Shown: positions 24,678 to 36,269, counted from the first letter of the stretch. The stretch: DNA of 64,000 bases from Podocnemis expansa (GCA_007922195.1 ML681997.1:15143260-15207259); one strand, 5' to 3'. Translations and numbers: made by a program. Notes: a model not told the origin generated them from the letters alone.

Positions 24678-25192
24678 GGCTATGTCCACACGAGGCTTTT
24701 AATTTGAAATAACAACTGTTGTTTCAAAATAAAAGTTGAGATGTCCAAACGACATTTCTTTATTTTGAAATGACATGCCCCCGTTATTTTGAAATAGCAT
24801 CCATTATTTCGGAACAATAAAACCTAGGGTAAAATCAAAATAGCCGTTGCTTCAAAATGGTTGTTTCAAAATTACGCTGTTCAGATGTGTTATTTCAAAA
24901 TAACCATTATTTTGAATTAACACTTATGCCCTTCTCCTTCCCAGGGTGCCTTCCTTTTTCTATATATGGGGTGGGGGTATGGACCAGGCAGGGGGCCATG
25001 TTGCCACACTTCCCATGTGGCCCCTCTCCTGAATCGAAATAGCAAGTCCTGTGTTCAGATTTGCTATTTTGATTTGAGGTTTTCCCTTATTTTGATTTAA
25101 TATTTGCTTATTTCAATTTAAGTTATTTCAAATTAAGGATTTTATTTTGAAATAACTTATTTCAAAATAAGCATTTACGTGTGACTGTAGCC
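24678..25192. mobile_element. PIF/Harbinger MITE, internal-deletion derivative
   Basis: The ends GGCTATGTCCACACG and (inverted) GGCTACAGTCACACG are flanked by AAA on both sides (24675-24677, 25193-25195). The arms carry atttcaaaat/attttgaaat arrays. The core runs 'cttctccttcccagggtg', 'ggggccatgttgccacac', 'cccctctcctgaatcg'. The same text lies just inside the two ends of the full-length element at 57764-61522, so this looks like that type of element with its genes deleted. Confidence 0.88.
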
Positions 25193-25377
25193 AAAGAGCT
25201 TTAAAGAGCTATGACTGATTGGCATGCCGGACCATTGGATTGTTTAAATATAATGCTTTGTGAAATGTGCACACTATGCTGTGTTTGTGCATAGTAGGCC
25301 TTGGTAGTAAACATTCTTGTGAAAAAACAGTCACTCTGCAATGTTTCTATTGCATGTAGGGTGATGTTCACTCTCCT

Positions 25378-25379
<2 letters not shown>

Positions 25380-25411
<32 letters not shown>
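25380..25411. repeat. (CA)16 microsatellite
   Basis: An uninterrupted run of about 16 CA units. The cysteine/valine open frames on the minus strand here are artefacts of it. Confidence 0.97.
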
Positions 25412-25414
<3 letters not shown>

Positions 25415-25559
25415 GGAGGAAGGTAGTCTTTCCATCCTGTGTTTTTGAGATTTCAGAATTTTCCAACATCCCAAAAGTGGCTAAAATTTTTTTAAAAAAT
25501 CTCATGAGAAACCAACAGCAAAGAAATACCAAAAAGAATGTTTTGTCCACTGGGAGGAA

Positions 25560-25670
25560 CATCCAATCAAGAATCTGATGAAGTGTGTTGGAGCCCAGGA
25601 AAACTTTCGCCAGAAGAAATGTGGTAGTCTGTAAGATGCCACAGGAGTCTCTTTTTTGCAAAAAAAGGAT
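25560..25670 (+). mobile_element. Hairpin-family retroelement tail, sense arm only
   Basis: The text 'atctgatgaagtgtgttgg', 'agcccaggaaaactttcg', 'tagtctgtaagatgcc' and 'acaggagtctc' is the sense arm of the family seen at 48069-48289. It ends in an A-rich stretch. Confidence 0.6.
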
Positions 25671-25891
25671 CAGATTAAAAAAAAAAGTGCTGAGCTGATT
25701 GACCCCGTAATATAGCATGAGGCAATATAACTTACAGGTTTTATGCTATCAAGAGACTTGTAACAACATCAAAACCCTGGAAAAGGCACACTCAAGCCAC
25801 AAATGCAGAATGGTATTTGTGCACTATTCTTTAGGATTGGGGACAGGGCAGATCATTAGTTGGTTTCAGTTTTTCATGCTAAAACCTTCCA

Positions 25892-25968
25892 GCATTTTCT
25901 CAGATGGTGTAAATCAGCATTGTTCTGCTGCCATCAATACAGCAGTACCAACTGCTGAGGATCTGACC
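25892..25968. repeat. Short dispersed palindrome (agatggtgtaaatcagc...)
   Basis: It begins 'tcagatggtgtaaatcagc' and ends 'ccaactgctgaggatctg', a loose inverted arrangement shared with other short palindromic repeats in the window. The pairing is weak. Confidence 0.35.
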
Positions 25969-26049
25969 CTTAGAGGCCTAAGAAGCAAGGAACTGCATCT
26001 TGTGTTTCTCATACAATGGAATAACATATTGGTTGAGTTTTTTTGGCCT

Positions 26050-26095
26050 TTGTTATGCTGGCAGTCTGTCTAGATGATCATAATGGTCCATTCTG
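26050..26095 (+). mobile_element. CR1 3' terminus fragment
   Basis: The sequence 'tctagatgatcataatgg' and 'tccattctggctttgaaa' is a sense CR1 terminus. Only about 45 bp can be recognised. Confidence 0.6.
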
Positions 26096-26414
26096 GCTTT
26101 GAAAATGTGCAAAGGGCAAATCAATAGATCAGGAAAAAAACATCCAGCATTGCGTTGAAAAAATACATAGAAATTATTCTACTCTAGACCCCCTCTCCCC
26201 ACCCTTGTCTTCCTTCACAGGTAGGAGTAAGATGCTCCTCTAAGTTCCTCCATTGTACCTCTAGCCCCCCTTTCTCCCTAGTAGCTCCCTCCATAAAATC
26301 AAATTTTTATGTGCAGTTTGTGTAATATTTTATCAACTGCGCTTCCCTTGGTTTTGTTCAGCATTCTCTTTTTCCTTCCACACTTGCTTTTCTTGCCCCT
26401 TGTAGTACATCTTA

Positions 26415-26698
26415 GGGTATGTCTACACTGATGGTGGCAAAATGGCCACCGTCAGCCCAACATGCTGAGCACAATTCAACAGCGAGTATGAACTTGATGC
26501 TGCACTCCAGAAGTTGGCTCTGGAAGTCCTGCTCCCTAGAAGAAGTATCTGAAAGCCGACTACAAGCCATTTGCAGTCAGCTTTACCAAGTGTGTCCTGG
26601 CAGCTTCAACAGTCGCCAGCAGATACACAAAATATTGTACATGCCTTGCGTATCTGCTGTCGACTGCCTTGAAAATCCAGGTCAGTGTAGACTAGGGC
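26415..26698. mobile_element. Harbinger-ended MITE with a distinct interior
   Basis: The ends GGGTATGTCTACACTGA and (inverted, with a small gap) GCCCTAGTCTACACTGA are flanked by TTA on each side (26412-26414, 26699-26701). The interior has none of the TCGA palindrome arrays. Instead it holds 'ggcaaaatggccacc' and 'agtcagctttacc', so it is a different subfamily mobilised with the same ends. Confidence 0.75.
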
Positions 26699-26873
26699 TT
26701 AGTGTATTCTTTCCTTTATCTTTTTCCATGATTTTATTTCTTTGTTTTGCATCAGCTTTTCTTTTAGAACTGTAAAACTTCTGCCCTGCTTGCCACTACC
26801 ACTCTCACCAACTCCATTACACCCCTACACCACCTTCATATGTTGGCCCAGACTTTGCCCACTGGGTCACTGA

Positions 26874-27419
26874 GTCTATGTCTACACTTGGAATTTAATT
26901 TGAATTAATAAGGATTAATTCAAACTAAATTAGTGCATGGCTACACTGACTTTGATTACTTTGAATTTAGGAAGTCCTTAGTTCAAAGTAATGAACACTT
27001 ACTTAGAAGTTATAAAACCTCCTTTAACTTCGAAGCAAAAGTTAGTTCAAACTTATTAGTTCAAAGTAACAGTTAGTTTGAACTAACTCAATGGAGCAGC
27101 ATTAATTCAAACTAACAGTTAGTTCAAACTTAGGCAGTTTGCCCCTCCTTCTCCCAGGGTGCCTTCCTCTTTCTATATATTGGGTGGGGACATGGCCTTT
27201 CTTGGGTGCCATGTTGCCACACTTCCCATGGTCCCCCCCCCCCTTCCTAAATTGAACTAGCAAGTCCTGTCCATGGACATGCTAGTTCAATTTGGGTTTC
27301 TACTGGGGCCATGTTAGTTCAAATTTAACTTATTTTGAATTAACCTTTATTAGTTTGAATTAATTAATTAATTCAAACTAAGTTAATTTGAACTAACCTT
27401 CCTTAGTGTAGACATAGCC
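26874..27419. mobile_element. PIF/Harbinger MITE, AGTTYRAACT type with shared core
   Basis: The ends GTCTATGTCTACACT and (inverted) GGCTATGTCTACACT are flanked by TGA on both sides (26871-26873, 27420-27422). The arms hold TTAGTTCAAACTAA-type dyads. The core 'cttctcccagggtgcc', 'ttgggtggggacatggcc', 'ccatgttgccacacttcc' is shared with 24678-25192 and 42817-43333. The arm vocabulary differs between these elements although the core is the same. Confidence 0.88.
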
Positions 27420-27422
27420 TGA

Positions 27423-29720
27423 TAGAATAATTTCAGATTCATTCTTGGAAGGGATTTCTCTACAATTGTCTAGGGAGTGTACACCCCCTATTGCCCCCAA
27501 AACCTCCCTTTTCCAGAGTGGCCAATTTAGTCATTTTTCAACGCTTCCTGTAAATTCAAACACCCCTCAAATTTCAGGAAAAGTTGAGTAAATTTTGTTT
27601 TAAAAAAAAATCCAACTCAGAAATCAGCTAAACTCTTTAATCTATCCTATTTAGCAAAACAATAAAGAATAAGCTAAAGTCCCACTAAAATAACTTCAGT
27701 GGAACGTAAGCACACACGTACAGTTTAGAATGGCCTTAAGAGCTTTGATGAATTGGGGCCTGTGAGTGAAATCTGGCCTCTTGGTTCCCTCCCTGTTTCT
27801 CGTGCTTTTTCAAAGTCTCCCTATCTCCCTCATCCAATGTCCATTTTCCCAGTCTGTCCTTTTAGCCTACCCTTGCTTTGCTTTCCAGTTTCTCCTTTCC
27901 CTCCCACAACCGTCTCTTTGTTCTCTGAGACCCAGGCCTCACTGTTTCCAACCCTGTTCCCGACAGATTGTGCGCCAGCTGCCAGACTCCACTATCTCCA
28001 TCCCTTCCTTCTACCTTTCTGCTCACAACAGAGTGAGTGTTAGGGGCAAACTTTGTTGAGTGAGTCTCCACACATCCACTGCTTCTGTGATTTGACTTTT
28101 TTTGCACCTTACAACTTACCACCAGCAGCTCTTGTCTCAAGCAGAGGAGGAAATGAATGACATTGCATTACAACAGGGGATATTTTTTAAGGAGGACATC
28201 AAAGGCTCAGTAAAAGGCTGGGAAGAGGTGAGGAATAGGTCCCGACGAGTGGTTGTGTAACACTCTGGTTAGTGTGGTTAGTGTAACATACATCAAGTGC
28301 TAAACTTCTAGGGTCTGTGAGGAGGAATATCCCACTGAAACACATGCACACAACACTTACTAGTAATATTTAATACTTCCTTGAGCTGCCTAGCACCAGC
28401 TGTGCAGGTACCCCTCAGAGCGCTATCTGCAGAGGGTATGCATCGGTTACACCCTAATGAACTACCTGCAGCTCATTTATATAGCTCTGGCAGTGCATGC
28501 TTCAGTCCCTCATGTGTTGGCCCATACAGCAACCATCAGGAGTTAAGCCTCTCAGAGAGTGAACTAATGACCTGGTACACTTCAGTTCTTACATCAAAAA
28601 GATTTTTTAGTTGAAGATATAACACAAAAATTAAAAGTAGGGGGTTTTTTGTGTTCAAACCAATGTAAACCAAACAATCCTGCTATGTTAAGATGCTGAA
28701 TACAACGTCATTTAGCCTACAGCAAATTATTGTGGTTGCTTTATAATGGCTGGGATCTAGGTGTTTATTTTCTTAAAATGCTAACATTTAACTAAAACAG
28801 CACTATAGATCATTACTAGAATGAAACTAAGGCTTCAGTGACAGCTCAATCTCTTTGCACCGCAAGACAAAAAAAATTTGTAAAGAGGCCAACTTCATCA
28901 GTGGTGTAACAATCCCAAAGACACTAGTAGAGTTACACCATGGAGAATGTAACCCAGCACACTGCACAGAGCTTGATAGTGTCTTGCATGTTAGTAAGAG
29001 GTTTTATTTTTAAAGCGTCATCATTAAGTTTTCTAATTATATTTTTGTGTAGAGAAAGGATGACCAATTACTATCTTATCTAGCTGAAATGGGTGGCTCT
29101 TTGTGAAATCTCAGAATGCTACCAATATACTATACTACATGAGTGATTTATCCCTTTTTTTGCTGGCTAATTTATTGTAATTAAAGGACTCCACTTTACT
29201 GAGACACTCAAAGAGCAGGGCTTATACAATCATTTTCTAAGGAAAGGCTGAAGTGATAGAAGAATGGGCTCTCTTCTAGTGCTATCATTTGCTTCTGCAT
29301 CCACATAGTGAGCACTGTACGTCATTTGAACTGCATAATTTTGCTCACAGAGGGTCTAATTTTGCCTTCAGTTCCACAGTTGCTAGTTCCAGCTGAAGGC
29401 TGTAAAAGCTGCTCCATGTAACTGGGGCAGAACTGAGCCCCAAAGGCCAGTTCTGTAAATCTTTCTTCATCTGCATTTGAATGCAGTTGAATTGCTCACA
29501 GGAAAGAGGGAATGAGGAACAAAGATCTCTATAATGCTATGGCCTTGATAAAAGTTCTGTACTATTCTGCTTCGTTTCAGTGCTTATCTAGAGAGGAACT
29601 GCTCTAGGCACATTCTGGGGCCAAGGAGATGGACACCCACAAAGGATAGGAGTGTGCTCTCACCATCTTCTCCACATCTCCTACTCAGTGCACAATTTCC
29701 AAGTAGGTCAAAGTATTTGC
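27423..29720. other. Unassigned DNA, no gene seen
   Basis: No gene is recognised. A C/T-rich patch at 27780-28030 gives serine/proline/leucine-rich open frames in both strands and several frames, as base composition alone would. Confidence 0.5.
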
Positions 29721-29724
29721 TATA

Positions 29725-29945
29725 TGCGGTGTTATTGTAGCCATGTCAGTCCCAGGATAGTAAAGAAACAAGGTGGATGAGCTTTTACTGGACCAACTTC
29801 TGTTGGGTGAGAGAGACAGTTTTTGAGAACCCTCAGGTCATGAAGACAAGCTCTGTGTAACCTCAAAAGCTTGTCTTTCTCACCAACAGAAGTAGGTCCA
29901 ATAAAAGACATGAATGACTTCATCCACCTTGTCTTTCTAACGTAT
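29725..29945. mobile_element. Second hairpin retroelement family (GTAGCCATGTCAGTCCCAGG)
   Basis: The left arm reads 'tgtagccatgtcagtccc', 'acaaggtggatgagctttta', 'ctggaccaacttctgttgg'. The right arm reads 'ccaacagaagtaggtcc', 'aataaaagac', 'catccaccttgtctttc', an inverted copy. The layout matches the 1153-1370 family but the sequence differs. It is probably a related Penelope-like tail. Confidence 0.55.
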
Positions 29946-30649
29946 TTGTTTAATCAGTTAATTTGAAAAGCAGTGTCAAGAGCCTTGCAGGCTATATAAA
30001 TGTGGGCATGGCTGCTGACACAAGAAGGAATCAGGCACACAGTAGGAAGAGGACAAACCTGGCAGTGAGTTTTGATAACGTCATGTTGATGGTGGAGACC
30101 ATATGGGTGGAGAATGTATTGGAGACAGATGTCAGGAGTTCGACAGAAAGAGGGGAGAATTAGAAGGGAGTGTGACCAGATGCTGAGGAAAATAAGGAGG
30201 GAGGGTAGTTGGGAACATGCTTTTCATCCTGGAACATAAAGCCAGCCTGTTGAACCAGCTGTGCAGAACTTCACAGCAACATGTCATTTGAGGACACAGC
30301 TTTCCCCACAGCTATGCCCACATCTTACGCTTAGAAATGGAGGCTGCTGCCAGGTTTTTCCACACTAAGTCAAACTCTAGCAAGTCAGCTGATCTACAAC
30401 GGGCCAAACTTAATTTTTCTGTTCCTCTGTTTTACTTGCATCTGACTCACTATATTCCTTAGGGCTAAAGTGACTTGATTGTTTCATATATATCAGCCTT
30501 GAAAGCAAGCCTGCCAGCATGAAATCATAACTCGGTGTGAGTTGCACCCTCAAAGTGGCTGTCAAAAGAGCCCTCACAGAGCTGTTGCTTGATTTAAGGA
30601 ACATTTGGAAGAAGTTAAACATATGAAACTTTCTGGGAATTGGCATGAT
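29946..30649. other. Unassigned DNA, no gene seen
   Basis: Nothing recognised. Confidence 0.5.
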
Positions 30650-31230
30650 TTAGGCCAGTACACGTCTGCACCGCAGTTAAAAACCCATGCGGGTCCATCC
30701 CAGGTGACTTGGACTTGTGAGACCCAGGCTAAGTAGCTACTTAACTGTGGTGTAGACATTCAGGCTTGGGCAGGGCTGTTCCTCAGGGGTGGGGCCCAGG
30801 GCCACTTTGCCTATGGGGCCCCCCACACACACTAGGGGGTGCGGCAGGCCAGCCCAGAGGCCAGGCTCCACTCTCCCACCCCACATTGGGCTGGCTGCTC
30901 CACTTTGGGGGTGGGTAGGCTGGCCTAGCGACCAGGCTCTGCTCTCCAGCCTGCCCCACCCCTTCCCTTCGGCTTGCCACTGAAGGCCGCGGGGCAGGGG
31001 AAAAAGACAGCATGGTAGTGGGGGGCATGCAGAACTGCAGGGCTCAGCATAGGCACCCTCACTCCACAAGATGGTAGTGGACTCCCAATGCAATTCGGGC
31101 TCTGGGACCCTGCTAGGCGGGACAGTCCCGACTCCTCTCACTACGATTAAACAGCTGCTTAGCCCAAGCCCCTTAGCCTGAGTCAGCTGGCATGGTCCAG
31201 CCCCGAGTACCTAATTGTGCTGTAGGCCAA
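30650..31230. mobile_element. GC-rich MITE (ggtgtagacattcaggct / gattaaacagctgc), interrupted
   Basis: The flanks 'acacgtctgcaccgcagtta', 'gtggtgtagacattcaggc' and, after a break, 'attcgggctctgggacc', 'cgattaaacagctgctta' resemble one MITE type with tgtagac motifs. A GC-rich block of about 300 bp from about 30770 ('gcagggctgttcctcagggg') to 31083 looks inserted in it. Open frames of 60-134 codons here overlap on both strands and are compositional. Limits are approximate. Confidence 0.4.
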
Positions 31231-31235
31231 CCATA

Positions 31236-32194
31236 AGAGAGCTTTCCCAAGAGGCTCAATAAAGAGACAAGGCAAGGAAAAATAAAGGGAAATTCAGTCT
31301 GATTGGAATTGGTACCATGATCTTATAGGCGACTATGTGGGTATGAGTGATAAGGAAATCATGGATGTTACTGAAAATGTGTTTATGAAGCTGGGACTCA
31401 AGATGGGGATGAAGGGCCAAAACCTGAGTCTGGGAGCAAGCAGATGAAGGAGCCATCTTTAAATGCTTCACGAAGGCCTGCTTTCCAGATTCTGCACATA
31501 CATTATAGGAACACGGCAAAGAAAAAGCCAGCCATTTCTCCATCCTGTTCTCAGTGTAGTAATGGGCTGCTGCCTTTGAATGAGTCTCCACGTTCTCGTC
31601 TAGTGTTCTTCTCTGGCGTATGGAATGAACCTTATCCTGCAGTGGGGAGATGACAAGGGTAGAAGGCTTTCTGATTCCCCTCTGTGTCTGCAACTTCAGT
31701 TTCAGTGGTTTGATACCTGGGCACTGATAATTATAGTTCTCTATGACAGATCCTGGAAAGAGTGTTCCCTGACATAGTGGGCTCCGGTTATACAAACAGG
31801 AAGCCAGGACAAATTCGGGACCACTAGGAACATATGTTCACTTAAGCTCACATTGCTTAGCAGATGTCTAACCTTTGGTCATGCAGAATGACTTAGTGTA
31901 TGGCATCCTAGAAATAACTGAAATGGGTAAGTCAAAGGCACAGACAACGTCTTCTTGTCTGGGGATGGAAAAGGTGTTTCTGATGACTGTGAATATCTGC
32001 CTCAGAGATGGGTTCCAGACAACTCCAAGGCTGTATAATGCAAATCCCCTCAGCAGAGGAACCAGTTTTGCCACTTCTCAGTTCCTTGGAACACTTTTCT
32101 CTCCCCGGTTAAAGATGCTGGTGTGACTACTACGGGAATACTTGGTCCTGTCCTCATACTCATAATTAAGGATGTTGGCAGAATGGAGAGGGTT
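31236..32194. other. Unassigned DNA, no gene seen
   Basis: The minus-strand open frame 31256-31795 (179 codons) has no domain I recognise and no supporting splice or neighbour context. I do not call it a gene. Confidence 0.5.
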
Positions 32195-32555
32195 TGGAGA
32201 AGAGATTTAAAAATTGGAAAATATGCTGTATAGTGGAATACCTGAAGGAGATCAATCTATGTGGTGTGTCAAAGAAAAGATTAATGGGTGATTTGATCAC
32301 AATCACCTACATGGAGAACACAAATTTGCTCATAGAGGGCTCTTCATTCTAGCAGGCAAAGATGTAACAAGAACCAATGTCTGGAACTTAAAGGTAGACA
32401 GATTTAGAGTAGAAATAAAGTGTAGGTTTTTAATAGTGAGAGTACTTAACTATTGAAACAGGGTTCCAAGTGATGTGGTCATGTAGTCTCCATCCATGAG
32501 CAGTTTTTAACCAAGATTGGATGTTTTACTACAACATATGCTCTAGTTCAAACAA

Positions 32556-33051
32556 AGCAAGAAGTCCTGTGGCACTTGAAGACTAACCAATTTATTTATC
32601 GCATGAACTTTTGTGGAAGCAAATCCCACTTTGTCAGGCACTTTGAAGATGGGGGAACTTACAGAATGGGATGAAAATAAATGCAAGGAGTGTAAGACAT
32701 GGGATCAGGTCACACAGTAATGGCAAATCAGAGCAGTTGTTAAGATTCAAACACTGGGAAACAGCACATAGAGGAAGGTGAAGCCAAATTTCCTGTTATA
32801 ATGGGAAAAGAAGCCATAGTCGTGATTTAATCCTTCCCCCCCCCCACACACACACAATCTAATCTGCATATCATTTCTAATTCAGCTGTTTCTCTTTGAA
32901 GTCTTGATGCCCCACTGACTTTCTTGAGCATAGTCATTGGCAAATCGTCCACATAGTTATCAGAAAGATGGAATAAATCTGTTAGTCTTTAAGTACCACA
33001 GGGCTCCTTGCTTTTTGCGCTGAACTAGACTAACAAAGCTGCCCCTCTGAA
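32556..33051. mobile_element. Hairpin retroelement, longest copy, perfect 14-bp target duplication
   Basis: The 14-bp sequence tctagttcaaacaa is repeated exactly at 32542-32555 and 33052-33065. The left arm ('aagtcctgtggcacttgaag') and right arm ('tagtctttaagtaccac', 'gactaacaaagctgcccctc') are inverted. Between them is about 300 bp of body, part of which recurs at 15955-16215. A (C)n(CA)n tract lies at 32836-32858. The long exact duplication is the best sign in the window that this family moves by target-primed reverse transcription. Confidence 0.75.
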
Positions 33052-33119
33052 TCTAGTTCAAACAATAATTAATTTAGGGAAGTCCTATTGTCTCTCTTAT
33101 GCAGGAAATCAGTCTAGAT

Positions 33120-33637
33120 CAGGGGTAAGCAACCCCCTGCATATATGCCAACAGTGGCACCCAAACCCACTCACAGTGGCACGCAGCACCCTATGCGGTA
33201 CTACAGAAATTGCCACTCCTCCCACTGAAAGCCTTCGGTTGCGGCTGGGACACGGGGGAGGAGGGGGTCCTCACCATGCCTATGTTTCCATGTGACACAG
33301 AAAGAAGCTGCCCAGAGTGGCTCTTCTGTAGTGTGATGCTCCCCAAAAGAGCCCCTCCAGCCAGCTTCTTTCTGTAGCATGCCTGGGAACCCCTAAAAGA
33401 AGCCACTTCTTTTCATGGCATATCTGGGGACCCCTGTCCCCAGGCACACTGATGAGATGAGCCACTCTGGGTGACTTCTTTCCATGGCATGCCTGGGAAG
33501 TGCTCCCACTCCAGTTGTGACCACTGCTGAATTTTCAGGCAGCCGCCACATTTTTTCAGGAGAGGGGGCCACCAGCACCAGCTGAGGGTTGGAAAGGAAG
33601 GACCAGCAAAGGAGTCAGCAAAGGTTGCTGACCCCTG
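33120..33637. mobile_element. hAT DNA transposon remnant (CAGGGGTAAGCAACC ends)
   Basis: The ends CAGGGGTAAGCAACC and (inverted) CAGGGGTCAGCAACC are terminal repeats. The 8 bp gtctagat is repeated exactly at 33112-33119 and 33638-33645. The interior has a tandem-like pattern of 'catgcctggg' and 'agaagcca' units; minus-strand frames of about 60-70 codons there have no recognised domain. Confidence 0.85.
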
Positions 33638-33690
33638 GTCTAGATTATCCCACTGGGGACTTCTGGTTTTATAAGCTGGGAATCTAGGAT

Positions 33691-35440
33691 CCCTTCAATC
33701 ATTCCTGGGTTTCACTGGAACCAGCTGTCCATCTAGTCCCCATCATGTACTGTGAGAGCTGTTGTCATACAGCATGGACAACACGACCAGCAAGAACATA
33801 TAGCTACATCCCACTGGCATTTTGATGATATCCCACCCTGTATCATCTCACAGCATCCCATAAATTGTTGAACAGGGCCATCAAATAAGTGTGGCAAGGC
33901 ACCTGGGACTCTTCAGTTCTGACACCTTGAGCAGACACACAAGCAGGTGCCTATTATTCTGCCACGCCACGCCAGCAGGTCAGCAATATCTCATAATTGA
34001 CCACACTGAAGGCACATCACACCTTGAACACCTCTATCTATTGCATCCCACAATGGAGAACACTAGTTGGCTTCTGTAGCTCAGAGCAGGAGTGCAGCAT
34101 CCATGCTTCTGAAGCCCTTGTCACTGGAACATAACGCCTTTCCTGCTTCAGCACAGCATCAGAATGCAAGTCCCTTGCCAAGAACTGGCACAAGAACTCT
34201 GATGGGTACTTGAGCATCTTTTCTTGCCATCTTTTCCTCTGGCCGTGTCTCCCTTTCCCCTTCTTTTATTCTGTTTTCCCCTGCCCAACCTTGCTCTCCA
34301 CCCAGCCTCATTCCTTTCCCTTCCTTTGTTCTCCACAGGATCAACCTTGCCTTCTCCCTTTCTTTTATCATCTCTCCCACAGCTGCCTCAAGGAGTAAGT
34401 GTGGTTATTTTAAAGTAACATCAAATAGCTTACTCTAAGTCCTGTTTTGGCTCATGCCCTTGCAGGGGTTGCATAGTTTACACATCAAGAGACAGAGAGC
34501 CATTTTGCCAGAGAACGTGTTTCAGCTTTTCCCTGCTCCAGCAGAAATAGCAATAAATGAAATACTGGCTGCTATTGTAAAATTATGAGTCGCAATTAAG
34601 AATTCTCCCCTGCTCATTCATTCTGTCTCCTCTTCCATATACCTTGGTTAATAATCCTACCTGGAATATGGAATCATGCCTTCAGGGTTTCAGCTCAAGC
34701 CATTACTGCTGATTCTTAGTCATTTTCTTCACCCACAGGGTAGCAGTTTAACACTGTGACCCCTACCCTTCAGGAGGGTTTTTATGATGGCAAGTCGTAT
34801 GACTATAGCGGTTTTAAATACATTCTTATGTGTGGCATTTAAAATCTGTTGGGCTATAGCTGTTCTTTTCACACAATACTCTTCCCTTCACCAAGGTGTG
34901 GGGAAAATAACAGAAAAGCGAAACATGTGTCTGATTAATTACTATAAGAATGCTGCCTTAGAAATTTGTGTTGTTACAAACTTCCTAATGATATTGTCAA
35001 GACCATTTGGAGTCATATTTCATTGCAAACATGGTTGAATGACAAGCTAACTCTTCTGGGCTGCACTTCTAAAATCCTAAGAAATACATACATAAGGGTC
35101 AGCTCAGGCTGCCACTCAGAGAATGAGATGTATGTGACATTTTTCAGCCCATTGCACTGCAACATGCCTGTGTGCAAGGCCATTTCTGCATTGTTCCAGC
35201 CTGAATGGTGAGCAGGTAGAATGAGGAATATCGCAAAAGGTATAACATGAATTCAGTCTGCCAAAGCAGGGGAGGGATATTCAGTTTGCCAGTGGTATGG
35301 GCCATATCTCAGACTAGGTAAATTTATTCAGAAGAGAAGTGAAACAGATAATGAAATAAAAAGTTGTGTGTAAATAATTGCCAGAAATTCACTAATAATT
35401 AATGTGAGTGGGCAGGATGCCTCTAGAAATGTGGGTTAAC
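33691..35440. other. Unassigned DNA, no gene seen
   Basis: No gene is recognised. A C/T-rich patch at 34215-34390 produces overlapping low-complexity frames. Confidence 0.5.
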
Positions 35441-35740
35441 CATAGAATCACAAAAGATTAGGGTTGGAAGGAACCTCAGGCTGTCATCTAGTCCAGTGGT
35501 TCTCAGCCACTGTGTCAGGACACATTACTGTGTCACCACATGGTGGTAAGTTTGTCACAGAGAGCCATGGAGATGATTGGATTTGGCCAAGGGGGGTAGG
35601 CTGGGCTGGGCTGGTGCATCCTGTAGGGTCATGATATGCTACCAAGTGTGTCACAACCTGTGAAAGATTGAGAACCACTGATCTAGTCCAACCCCCTGCT
35701 CAAAGCAGGACCAACCCTAACTAAATCATCCCAATCAGAT
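35441..35740 (-). mobile_element. CR1 3' terminus, antisense, split by a hAT MITE
   Basis: Plus-strand 'catagaatcacaaaagatt', 'agggttggaaggaacctc' and, after the insertion, 'ccaaccccctgctcaaagc' is the antisense CR1 terminus. The same terminus occurs at 49150-49210. Confidence 0.8.
35494..35680. mobile_element. hAT MITE (CAGTGGTTCTCAGCC ends)
   Basis: The ends CAGTGGTTCTCAGCC and (inverted) CAGTGGTTCTCAATC are terminal repeats. The 8 bp atctagtc flank exactly on both sides (35486-35493 and 35681-35688). Removing it restores a continuous CR1 terminus. Open frames on it are chance. Confidence 0.9.
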
Positions 35741-36269
35741 TAGAAGCACAGCATCATGTCAAAGATTCAAAGGCCAGAAGGGACCAATGTGTTCATCTTG
35801 TCTGACCTCCTGTATAACACAGGCCAAGAACTACCAAAAGAATTCCTACAGCAGATCTTTAAGAAGAAATATCCAATCCTGATTTTCAAATTGGCTGTCT
35901 ATGATGGAGAATCCACCATGACCCTTGGTAGATAGTTCCCAGGGTTAACTACTCTCATAGGCTATGTCTACACTGTGCATTTAAGTCAACTTAATGGCCC
36001 TTAACTCGACTTAAACAAAGCACTGTCTACACTATAGGGGAATAAAGTTGACTGTCTCCATCACTAAAGTCGACTTTATAGCTTCTATTTATAAAGTCAA
36101 CTTAAGGCAATGTGGACAGGGAGTTGCCTTTAGTTGACTTAATTGGCCTAACCACAGAAGCATGGGGATGGGGGCTGGCTAGAAGACACAACAGAGCTGG
36201 GAGCATTCCCAGCTGTGTGCAACACAGCCAAACTCTCCATGCTCCCTGACTGATACGGCATGTCTCCTA

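Larger units (their letters stand above)
32195..33690 (+). mobile_element. CR1 LINE 3' part, sense, with two nested insertions
   Basis: From about 32195 the text follows a sense CR1 tail ('caaagaaaagattaatggg', 'gggctcttcattctagcagg', 'caagattggatgttttact'). It stops at 32541, resumes at 33061 ('aatttagggaagtcctattg'), stops again at 33119 and finishes with 'tatcccactggggacttctgg'. A hairpin retroelement and a hAT transposon account for the two breaks. It is non-coding. Confidence 0.8.

Noticed and set aside
25201..25718. Cysteine/valine-repeat open frames
   Set aside because: They read through the (CA)n tract on the minus strand.
30737..31141. Proline/glycine-rich open frames on both strands
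   Set aside because: They fall in a GC-rich repeat block, with several frames open at once and no domain.
31256..31795. 179-codon minus-strand open frame
   Set aside because: Long for the region but without a recognisable motif or splice context; I cannot support a gene.
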